NCBI GenBank assembly: GCA_016219185.1
Contig: JACRBZ010000031.1
Coordinates: 124,001-188,000 of the forward strand
DNA: 64,000 bases
Reading direction: 5' to 3'
Origin: Deltaproteobacteria bacterium
GTDB lineage: Bacteria > Desulfobacterota > Desulfobacteria > Desulfobacterales > Desulfatirhabdiaceae
Numbering within the stretch: position 1 is the stretch's first letter; every line of letters starts with the position of its first letter. Positions 36,398 to 43,623 of the stretch are shown here, in pieces. The position numbers were made by a program, and so were the translations under genes. The notes under the pieces were generated by a model. That model saw only the letters and a program-made list of their open reading frames with translations, was not told the DNA's origin and did not search any database.

Positions 36398-37966
36398 ATG
36401 GGAAAAACCAGTACTACCAAGGCTTCAAAGAAAAAAACGGTTTCAAAAAAGAAAGAAACGGCGAAGAAAGTCTCCGGCGACATTCCAGCACCTGGACAGA
36501 ATTCTGATCTGAAAACCGAAGAGGTGAAGGTTTCGGTCGAACTGAAGGGTCCCAAAGATCCAGCAAAAGCAGTTAAAGCGGGAATCCCCGCCCAGAAGAA
36601 GCCGGTTCTTTTAAGCGAGCTGATTTTAAAAAAATTTGATTCCTGGCAGCCGGATAACCTGTTTGTTCAGACCCCGGACAATACCGTCATTCCGGATGCT
36701 CCGCCTTTTGTCTCAGGCACGGATGAACAGGAAGTAAACCGAATACGTGCATTGCTTTTCAACACCTTTGATATGAAGGAAATCATTGCTGAAGGCGAGC
36801 GCTTCGCCGCTGAAAAAGCCGCTGCCGAAAAGGCCGAAGCTGAGCGCATTGCTGCTGAAAAGGCTGCTGCCGAAAAAGCCGAAGCCGAGCGTATTGCCGC
36901 TGAAAAAGCCGAAGCTGAGCGTATTGCCGCTGAAAAAGCTGCTGCCGAAAAAGCCGAAGCTGAGCGCATTGCCGCTGAAAAGGCCGCTGCTGAAAAAGCC
37001 GAAGCTGAGCGTATCGCCGCTGAAAAGGCCGCTGCCGAAAAAGCCGAAGCCGAGCGTATCGCCGCTGAAAAGGCTGCTGCCGAAAAAGCCGAAGCTGAGC
37101 GCATTGCTGCTGAAAAGGCCGCTGCCGAAAAGGCCGAAGCCGAGCGTATCGCCGCTGAAAAGGCTGCTGCCGAAAAAGCCGAAGCCGAGCGCATTGCCGC
37201 TGAAAAAGCTGCTGCCGAAAAGGCCGAAGCCGAGCGTATCGCCGCTGAAAAGGCTGCTGCCGCCGAGCAACGAAAGAAAGCTGCCGAGCTTCAGCAGGCA
37301 TCAGTTCCTAAAGTCAAGATCGCATACGACCAACCGGTACAGCCCGCAAAACATGCCGAGCCCATTGATAAAACCATTATCATATCCGCCGGATGCCTTG
37401 CTTTTCTGCTGTTGATTATTATCGGCACAAGTCTGTGCAACACACAAAAATTTTATATCAAAACGGCAAAGAACGGCATTGAAATCTGGCAGGGAAAATT
37501 TTCTCCAAAGGGAGAAAAACAATTGATATCCCTTGCCGGGATTAAAGCGCCTGAAAAAGTTCAGAAAATTTACTCAAAAATAGATGTTTATCCGATTATT
37601 TCCAGCTATTTTCTGAATAAGGCGGATGCACTTCTGGATGCTCCGGGAATTCCGGATTTTGAAAGCATAAAACATTACATCAATCTGGCGGAACCTTATG
37701 CCATTACCAGGGAACTTCGCGATGCAGCAGACCTTCGCCTGAACATCATGGCCCAAACACTGCTGACCTACAAAGCCGACATCGCTGCCAGCAAGGGAAA
37801 TGTTGCTGATCTTGAAGCTGCCTTGAGCTTATTGAACAAAGCAAAGGCCATGAATTCGGACAAGGCCCAGGCCGAATCCCTGGACAAAAAAATCAAAACA
37901 GTTACCGGGAAACTGGAACAGCTCAAAGCAAAGCCGGAAACAGCGGCAGTTACGAAACACCAGTAG
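36398..37966 (+). CDS. Membrane protein with long Ala/Glu/Lys coiled-coil repeat
   Basis: 522 residues from the ATG at 36398 (AAAGGGG upstream); an in-frame ATG at 36308 lies before the promoter -10 box and is rejected. Parts: a Lys-rich basic start; residues about 137-288 made of ten copies of a 15-residue unit with core AEAERIAAEK (one copy shortened to 10 residues); one transmembrane helix near 330-350 (TIIISAGCLAFLLLIIIGTS); then a C-terminal part (about 350-520) with a TPR-like helical look. The repeat should form a long single alpha-helix or coiled coil as in TolA. Topology is probably cytoplasmic N-terminus and periplasmic C-terminus. Function is not recognised. Confidence 0.75.
   Translation: MGKTSTTKASKKKTVSKKKETAKKVSGDIPAPGQNSDLKTEEVKVSVELKGPKDPAKAVKAGIPAQKKPVLLSELILKKFDSWQPDNLFVQTPDNTVIPDAPPFVSGTDEQEVNRIRALLFNTFDMKEIIAEGERFAAEKAAAEKAEAERIAAEKAAAEKAEAERIAAEKAEAERIAAEKAAAEKAEAERIAAEKAAAEKAEAERIAAEKAAAEKAEAERIAAEKAAAEKAEAERIAAEKAAAEKAEAERIAAEKAAAEKAEAERIAAEKAAAEKAEAERIAAEKAAAAEQRKKAAELQQASVPKVKIAYDQPVQPAKHAEPIDKTIIISAGCLAFLLLIIIGTSLCNTQKFYIKTAKNGIEIWQGKFSPKGEKQLISLAGIKAPEKVQKIYSKIDVYPIISSYFLNKADALLDAPGIPDFESIKHYINLAEPYAITRELRDAADLRLNIMAQTLLTYKADIAASKGNVADLEAALSLLNKAKAMNSDKAQAESLDKKIKTVTGKLEQLKAKPETAAVTKHQ
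36806..37261 (+). repeat. 45-bp tandem coding repeat
   Basis: The GAAGC-GAGCG core recurs at about 36841, 36886, 36916, 36961, 37006, 37051, 37096, 37141, 37186 and 37231: spacing 45 bp, except one of 30 bp. Copies differ mainly at third codon positions (gct/gcc, att/atc). Long open frames on the other strand and in shifted frames are by-products of this composition. It is a coding repeat, not a CRISPR array. Confidence 0.9.
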
Positions 37967-37986
37967 CCGCATAAAAATACAAAACC

Positions 37987-38026
37987 AAAAGCCTTCTTTT
38001 TTCCATCCGGAGAAAAGAAGGCTTTT
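37987..38026. terminator. Bidirectional rho-independent terminator
   Basis: A 14-bp stem (37987-38000 with 38013-38026), with GCCTTC/GAAGGC core and flanking A and T runs, encloses a 12-base loop. It lies between convergent genes ending at 37966 (+) and 38027 (-). The A/T flanks give a T-run in both directions. Confidence 0.9.
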
Positions 38027-38794
38027 TTATTTGTTCATGGCGATGAGGGCCGCACCGATAGCGCCGGTCAACTGGGCGTTGGGAGTCACCACAAGGGGGT
38101 AGCCGATTTTCTTTTCCAGGGAGCGTACAACGCCGCTGTTCTGGGCAACGCCGCCGGTCATCATGACAGGGGGAATCCAGCGGATGCGCCCGGCCATGGC
38201 AGACACGCGGGCGGCAATGGAATCATGAATGCCGGCAATGATATTTGCCCGGCTTTCTCCCTTTGAAATCAGAGAAATGACCTCGGATTCCGCAAATACC
38301 GTGCACAGGCTGCTGATGGACGCCGGATGATCGGCGGAAAGCGAGAGGCTGCCGAAATCCGAGATTTCCACCTCTAACGCCCTGGCCATGACCTCCAGAA
38401 ACCTGCCGGTTCCGGCAGCGCATTTGTCGTTCATGGCAAAATCCTTGACCCGGCCGGTTTCATCCAGAAGAATGACCTTGCTGTCCTGGCCGCCGATATC
38501 GATGACGGACCGAATTTCGGGGTTCATATACCGGGCGCCCGCGGCATGGCAGGTGATTTCCGTGACCGCCTGATCCGCAAACGTAATGCTTTTGCGGCCG
38601 TATCCGGTGGCAACGATTCGTTGAATGTCGGAGGGATTCATGCCAAGACCGGATACGATTCCTTCAAAGAGCTGATCCCCGGCATTTTTGGCATTATAGC
38701 CGGTGCGAAGGATCCGGACCGCCAGAATTTTCCCATCCCGCATGACCGCCGCCTTGGCGGTAATCGAGCCGATATCAATCCCTACGGTCATCAT
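38027..38794 (-). CDS. ASKHA ATPase activator of 2-hydroxyacyl-CoA dehydratase-like protein
   Basis: 255 residues of the HgdC/BcrD activator family. VGIDIGSITAKAAVM and VIDIGGQDSKVILL are the two phosphate loops of the actin-like fold. Cysteines in NDKCAAGTGRFLEVMA and SSLCTVFAESEVISL are the ligands that bridge a 4Fe-4S cluster between two subunits. It uses ATP to drive a low-potential electron into its partner. It overlaps the partner gene by 4 bp. Its 255-residue length equals that of E. coli YjiL, whose partner YjiM is also a single-subunit protein. Confidence 0.88.
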   Translation of the reverse strand: MMTVGIDIGSITAKAAVMRDGKILAVRILRTGYNAKNAGDQLFEGIVSGLGMNPSDIQRIVATGYGRKSITFADQAVTEITCHAAGARYMNPEIRSVIDIGGQDSKVILLDETGRVKDFAMNDKCAAGTGRFLEVMARALEVEISDFGSLSLSADHPASISSLCTVFAESEVISLISKGESRANIIAGIHDSIAARVSAMAGRIRWIPPVMMTGGVAQNSGVVRSLEKKIGYPLVVTPNAQLTGAIGAALIAMNK

Positions 38795-40011
38795 CGGTTA
38801 AACATCTCCATAAAGGCATCGATCCGGGTTTCAATCTGTGCCTCGGAAAAGCTGCGTTCATCCACCATGTCGGCTTCCAGCATGAGGGTCGGAAGACCCC
38901 GCTTCTCCTGAATGATCCGCTGGATGTCATACTGGCCGAATGAATAGGGCTTGCAGCTTCGGTTGGAGTGCATGACCAGCCCCTGGACATCGTATTTATC
39001 GATCATGGCAATGATTTCATCGGCCATTTGATCCACCCCGATATTCAGATAAATCCGACTATACCCCTCGGCCATGGTATTGATAAAATCAGACGGGTCG
39101 ATGTATTTCATGGACCCGCACCAGGCTGAGGTATAGGTATCCGCAACCAGGCAGGCGCCATGGCCGGCAAATTTATCCGAAAGCCATCGGGTCCGATACC
39201 AGACCGGAAGATTGTCCCACAGGAGCCGGGTTTTCTCAAAAGGCACGGCGCCGATACCTTCACGGATCCGGGTGTTCATTTCATCCAGCAGCATCTTGTA
39301 ATAATCGATTACGGTCTGCGTTCCCCGAAGGGTGACGATCAGGGCCAGGTGGAAAAAAGCATCAAAGGCGCTCATGGGCGCCGGTTTATGAACCGTTGTG
39401 TCCAGAACAGCCTGCCAGAGGCGCTGACCCTCGATGGACAGCCTGCCGACCTCGGCCATTTTGTCCCGATCCAGTTTTTTTCCGCAAACCTCTTCTAAAA
39501 ACAGAATGTATTCTTCAACCTGGCGCCTGACATAGTCGCGGACTTCATTTGAAAATTCCGTATGGCAAACCGGGGTATCCAGAATAAAGAGCGGAACGTT
39601 GTAAAAGCGGGCCTGGACCTCGTACCATTTTAAAACCGTACCGCAGATATTGTTGCAGCAGATCAGCATGTCCGGCCGGGGAAGCCCGCCGATCGGGCCG
39701 CCGTCAACCGTCGAGCTGGCAATGTCGGCCCGGGCATAAGAGCACAGGTCCCTGGAATAGCCCATGACTTCCGCCTTTTCGCATAAATCCACCCCCATGT
39801 GGGAAGCGCCGATCATGGCTCCGTGATTTTCCGGATAGACGGGTATCACATCCATGGCAATGAGCGGTTCCACCGGACCGCCGCTGGTGATCCAGGCGAT
39901 TTTTTTCCCTGTTTCACCGGCGGTCTTGGCCTCGATGTAGTAATGGGTCATGATTTCCTTCATTTTCTGGACCGACTTGATTTTCCGCCGCTCCTTATCC
40001 GGATCAGACAT
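38791..40011 (-). CDS. Single-subunit dehydratase-family Fe-S protein, candidate double-cubane-cluster protein
   Basis: 406 residues of the HgdB/FldBC/BcrC fold. Signatures are RDLCSYARADIASS, MLICCNNICGTVLKWYEVQ, ILDTPVCHTEF, VMHSNRSCKPYSFGQ and LEADMVDERSFSEAQI. Ten cysteines are present. True 2-hydroxyacyl-CoA dehydratases need two different subunits; here only one is encoded, directly followed by its activator. That layout matches the DCCP/DCCP-R pair (YjiM/YjiL type), in which a homodimer carries an 8Fe-9S double cubane cluster and reduces small molecules. This reading is inferred. A dehydratase whose second subunit lies elsewhere remains possible. Confidence 0.7.
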   Translation of the reverse strand: MSDPDKERRKIKSVQKMKEIMTHYYIEAKTAGETGKKIAWITSGGPVEPLIAMDVIPVYPENHGAMIGASHMGVDLCEKAEVMGYSRDLCSYARADIASSTVDGGPIGGLPRPDMLICCNNICGTVLKWYEVQARFYNVPLFILDTPVCHTEFSNEVRDYVRRQVEEYILFLEEVCGKKLDRDKMAEVGRLSIEGQRLWQAVLDTTVHKPAPMSAFDAFFHLALIVTLRGTQTVIDYYKMLLDEMNTRIREGIGAVPFEKTRLLWDNLPVWYRTRWLSDKFAGHGACLVADTYTSAWCGSMKYIDPSDFINTMAEGYSRIYLNIGVDQMADEIIAMIDKYDVQGLVMHSNRSCKPYSFGQYDIQRIIQEKRGLPTLMLEADMVDERSFSEAQIETRIDAFMEMFNR

Positions 40012-40021
40012 TGCCTTCTCC

Positions 40022-40678
40022 CTAAATCATCGAAAGGATTTCATTGACGAGTTTTTCGATTCCGACCGCCACATCCTTGATACCGGGACCCAGCATATAG
40101 GCCGGCGTTGAAACGATGCGGTTGGTCTTGTCCACGTGAATCCGGTCAACGGTGCAGATCTTGTGGCGCCCGCCCATGCGCTCGATGCCGGCGGCTGTTC
40201 CGGTGTCGTTTCCGATGGTGACCTCCGGTTTTTTGTCTGCAATGGCACGAACAAGGGTTGCCGGTGCAATACAAATGGCACCCACCGGCTTTCCGGCAGC
40301 CACCATTTCCCGGATCAGGCGTTCAACATCCGCCTGCACCACGGCATCCGGGCCTTTTAAGGCAAAGTCGCTCAAGTTTTTAGCTGCTCCGAATCCGCCG
40401 GGAAGGATCAAGGCATCCAGTTCCGCTGCCTTTACCTTGGCAACATCCCGAATGTTTCCCCGTGCAATCCGTGCCGATTCCACCAGGACGTTTCGTTTTT
40501 CATTGGTTTCCTGATGGGTCAGGTGATTGATCACATGAAACTGGTCCACATCGGGGGCCATACACAGCGCCTCTGCCCCTGCCCGATCCAGAAACAGCAG
40601 CGTCAGTACAGACTCATGAATCTCGGTCCCATCAAAAACCCCGCATCCCGATAACAACACGCCGACTTTTTTTGACAT
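40022..40678 (-). CDS. elbB: ElbB-type DJ-1/PfpI family protein
   Basis: 218 residues with KVGVLLSGCGVFDGTEIHE at the start, LDALILPGGFGAAKNLSDFA, and the nucleophile-elbow cysteine in PVGAICIAPATLV. This is the ElbB (isoprenoid biosynthesis glyoxalase) branch of the DJ-1/PfpI family, with weak glyoxalase activity reported and an unclear role. It is the first gene of a unit with the dehydratase-like protein (10-bp gap) and its activator. GGAGG precedes the ATG. Confidence 0.88.
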   Translation of the reverse strand: MSKKVGVLLSGCGVFDGTEIHESVLTLLFLDRAGAEALCMAPDVDQFHVINHLTHQETNEKRNVLVESARIARGNIRDVAKVKAAELDALILPGGFGAAKNLSDFALKGPDAVVQADVERLIREMVAAGKPVGAICIAPATLVRAIADKKPEVTIGNDTGTAAGIERMGGRHKICTVDRIHVDKTNRIVSTPAYMLGPGIKDVAVGIEKLVNEILSMI

Positions 40679-40743
40679 ACCCGGCCTCCTTTCTGATATT
40701 CCGTGCGAATAAAAAGGTTTTTCTTGACAAACAACGGATAAGG

Positions 40744-41754
40744 ATGGTTGAAAAGATTGACATTTTTGAGTTCATCAACCTTTTGTTGGATATTATGGAA
40801 ATGCCCCTAACGCCTCCCGATGATCTTTCCCGGCCCGATACCCTGCCAGAGACTCTGTCGGTCGCGAAAAAAAAGATTGAACGCTCTCTCAAACCGCTTA
40901 CCGCGGATGAAATCCATCAGGACATTCCCGGATTATATCAACTTAAAAAACAGGATATGGTTAAACTGCTTCAACGGGAAGCAGGGTCCGGAACGATCCA
41001 CCGTTGGTCGGCAGGGCCCGGCAGCCGGAAAGAACGCTACTGGCATCAGGATGAAACCGCCTATTTCCAGAGCAGGATCCTGTCCGCGCTTTCCAGGCAA
41101 GACCTGACAAAAACCGATTTGCTGGAAAACGTAAAAAAGGGCGCTGTCCCCTGTACGAAAACCCGCTTGACCTACATTGTCAATACCACACTGACAGCCC
41201 TTATTAAAGAAAAAACACTATTTGAAGTTCCGCCCTGGGGGAGTTATAAAAAATCCCGTTTCGCGGCCCATCCCCCGGATCTTAAGATATATCTGGATAA
41301 AACCCGAAAAGAATTCAACCGGGTCTGTCAGAAACTGAAAAAAGTAGGCATTGGCGCCGAACAAGCGTTTGCGGCTTTTGAAAATATGCTGTCCTTTTCG
41401 CGGACCACTGCTTCTCCTTCAGGAATGGACAGCCGGGAGAATGCCCAGCCCGCTTTGCTCGAACCGGATGTATCCGAAACGGTTTTAAACCGGATGGTAA
41501 AAACCATGCTCAAAATTGTTCCGAGCGCCGCAAAACAGGCACCGGTCTGGATTCCCGACCTTCGAAGCGCCCTGGATTTACCCAAAAATACATTTGACCG
41601 TGCCATTCTGATCCTGGCAAAACAGGGAAAAGTATTTTTAAATAAGCACGCCCATCCGGCTCAGATGTCCGATGCGGAAAAAGAGACAATGATTGCGGAT
41701 GGCCAGGGCAATTATTATGTGGTGGTTGTCCTGCGCGAAGGAAATCGCGGATGA
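40744..41754 (+). CDS. Predicted multi-winged-helix protein of nuclease-FtsK module
   Basis: 336 residues from the ATG at 40744 (GGATAAGG upstream); an earlier in-frame ATG at 40672 would overlap the elbB start and is rejected. I recognise no named family. Three stretches look like winged helix-turn-helix units: about 48-105, 108-175 (ILSALSRQDLTKTDLLENV) and 246-336 (WIPDLRSALDLPKNTFDRAI, then LAKQGKVFLNKH). The last has a typical wing and a YYVVVVLRE strand. It overlaps the downstream ATPase by 4 bp (ATGA), so the two are translationally coupled. A DNA-binding or sensing role in the three-gene module is inferred. Confidence 0.65.
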   Translation: MVEKIDIFEFINLLLDIMEMPLTPPDDLSRPDTLPETLSVAKKKIERSLKPLTADEIHQDIPGLYQLKKQDMVKLLQREAGSGTIHRWSAGPGSRKERYWHQDETAYFQSRILSALSRQDLTKTDLLENVKKGAVPCTKTRLTYIVNTTLTALIKEKTLFEVPPWGSYKKSRFAAHPPDLKIYLDKTRKEFNRVCQKLKKVGIGAEQAFAAFENMLSFSRTTASPSGMDSRENAQPALLEPDVSETVLNRMVKTMLKIVPSAAKQAPVWIPDLRSALDLPKNTFDRAILILAKQGKVFLNKHAHPAQMSDAEKETMIADGQGNYYVVVVLREGNRG

Positions 41755-43610
41755 TCAACCCCTTTCGAAACCGTATCGTCGCCGATCCCTGGCGGCCCGG
41801 GGGAGCCGACGTCACTGAAATCCATTCCAGTGCTTTCGACCTCTGCCGCAGGGCACTGAATACGGTCCGAAAGGAAGGGCGCACCACATCCGTTCTTCTG
41901 TACGGCGAAACCGGAAGCGGGAAAACCCATGTCCTGAATCGCCTCCAGCATTATACGCTCACCCTGCCCAATCTTCATGTTTTTGGATCGGTCCGCCTCC
42001 ATACCAGTCCCAACCGGCTCTGGAGGCATCTTCGCGCCAGTTTTGTCGAAAGCCTGTTCAAGCCCGGCAAACATGGGCGGCCCCAGATCGAGCTGATGTT
42101 GATGCGAAGGCTCTATCTCCTGTACCGGAAAACCGCCATCCCGTTCGAAGAATTGACGGATCTTACCGAAACCATCCGGACGGATTCCAATCTTTCCCCG
42201 AACCTGTGCCAGGCCCTGCAGCATCTGATGCATCAGCGCCATGGCCCGGATGTTCTGGCCTGGCTGAAAGGTCACTCGCTGCCGGAATCCGCATATTCCA
42301 AACTGCTGATCCGCCCGCCGGATGAGACCGATGATCCCGAGGATTCGGCCCGTGAGATGATTCTGGAGCTGTGCCGGCTGGCCGGAACGACGATTCCCGT
42401 GGTCCTTTCCTTTGACCAGATCGAAGCCCTTCAGCGTTACCCCAAGGACATCGATGGGTTATTTCGTTTCGGTCAGGCCATCCGCACCCTTCATGACGAA
42501 ACATCGAATCTCCTGCTGGTCACCTGCATCCAGACTTTTTTCCTGGGCGAACTCAGGCAGGCTGTGGCGGTTCCGGATTTCGACGCCATGTCCTGTCACG
42601 AGCTGACACTGGGCACGTTGACACGCCAGCAGGCCCTGAAACTGATTTCTTCAAGAATCGAGGCCATACCGGATAAAGGATTCAATAAAAACGCGCTGTT
42701 TCAGATGCTTGAAAATGACCTGTCCGATTTTGCAGGAGAAACGAGCCGGACCTGCAGAGCTGTCCTTACACGCTGCGCGGACATCTTCGACAACCTGTCC
42801 AGCCCTGCCGGCGGACCCGGGCAGCCGGTTCCGGAGCTGCCACTTGATGCGTTTCTTCAAAATGAACTGGACGCACGGGAAGAAAGCGCTTTCAGCGGCA
42901 TCGGCCCGGATGAAATGGATGATATGCTTTCAAACGTGCTTCCTTCCTTGGTCAATATCCTGGATGAGCACTGCCGGGAAAAAGATCGGCATGATCCGGA
43001 TGTGGACATGGTCATTGCCTGCCCGGATGCCGAGATCGGAATTTCGTTGTGCAATCATCAGAATTTGAGCAGCCTGGCTGGAAAGCTTCGGCGCCTGGCT
43101 CAAAATTTTACGCATGAAAAAGGCAAGCGCCTAGTCCTGCTCAGACATCCGCAACTTCGCATCAGCCCCGGGGCCAGAAAGGTCAACCAGTACCTGCGCC
43201 GGCTGAGTGATCGTGGCATTCGGCTGGTCACCCCATCCCCGGAAGCCCTGGCAGCCCTCGATGCCTTGCGGAGCCTGCTGAGCGACGCCAGAAGCGGGGA
43301 TCTGACGCATCAGGGAAAACCCGTTCATGAAAAAACCGTTCGGGAATGGTTCAAATCCCTGAAAGCCGGTTCCGCGAAGGCATTCATGGATGATGTTCTG
43401 TCCGAAAGCGATCCGATATCCCCCGAAGATCAGGAAATCCGCCAGCGTCTTCTGGAGCTGATGGAAAAAGAGCGGATCATCGCGCTGTCCGAAGCCGCGC
43501 GTCGGATCCATATCGAGGTAGCCCGACTGGAACCCTTTGTAATGAATCATATCCGCGAAATCGGGTATCTGGAAGGCCCTCCGGCCGTTCTATTCGACGT
43601 TGTTCCGTAA
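41751..43610 (+). CDS. ORC/STAND-like AAA ATPase of nuclease-FtsK module
   Basis: 619 residues. Walker A is LLYGETGSGKTHVLN (G52-T59). Walker B is IPVVLSFDQIEALQ (near residue 220), followed by a sensor-like strand LLLVTCIQTFFLGE. After the ATPase core (about 1-350) comes a Rossmann-like region (about 415-500: MVIACPDAEIGISL, RLVLLRHPQLRISPG). A C-terminal helix-turn-helix (about 565-610: IIALSEAARRIHIEVARLE) closes the protein. The layout recalls ORC1/Cdc6 or TniB-like ATPases with a C-terminal winged helix. It is coupled to the genes on both sides. No exact family assigned. Confidence 0.7.
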   Translation: MINPFRNRIVADPWRPGGADVTEIHSSAFDLCRRALNTVRKEGRTTSVLLYGETGSGKTHVLNRLQHYTLTLPNLHVFGSVRLHTSPNRLWRHLRASFVESLFKPGKHGRPQIELMLMRRLYLLYRKTAIPFEELTDLTETIRTDSNLSPNLCQALQHLMHQRHGPDVLAWLKGHSLPESAYSKLLIRPPDETDDPEDSAREMILELCRLAGTTIPVVLSFDQIEALQRYPKDIDGLFRFGQAIRTLHDETSNLLLVTCIQTFFLGELRQAVAVPDFDAMSCHELTLGTLTRQQALKLISSRIEAIPDKGFNKNALFQMLENDLSDFAGETSRTCRAVLTRCADIFDNLSSPAGGPGQPVPELPLDAFLQNELDAREESAFSGIGPDEMDDMLSNVLPSLVNILDEHCREKDRHDPDVDMVIACPDAEIGISLCNHQNLSSLAGKLRRLAQNFTHEKGKRLVLLRHPQLRISPGARKVNQYLRRLSDRGIRLVTPSPEALAALDALRSLLSDARSGDLTHQGKPVHEKTVREWFKSLKAGSAKAFMDDVLSESDPISPEDQEIRQRLLELMEKERIIALSEAARRIHIEVARLEPFVMNHIREIGYLEGPPAVLFDVVP

Positions 43611-43623
43611 ACAAGGAGCAATC

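Noticed and set aside
36806-37261. Regularly spaced repeat, possible CRISPR array
   Set aside because: There are no unique spacers; the repeat is contiguous and in frame within a coding gene, and no cas genes are nearby.
36667-37415. Long open frames in other frames and on the opposite strand across the Ala/Glu/Lys repeat
   Set aside because: They arise from the 45-bp repeat, which has no stop codons in several frames. They have low-complexity translations and no ribosome sites.
38027-40011. Benzoyl-CoA reductase or 2-hydroxyglutaryl-CoA dehydratase operon
   Set aside because: Those enzymes need at least two different catalytic subunits; only one is present and no CoA-pathway genes are adjacent.
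40724-40752. TTGACA as -35 box of a promoter for the nuclease-FtsK module
   Set aside because: With normal spacing the -10 position falls inside the start of the coding sequence and has no match. The real promoter may be weaker or further upstream.
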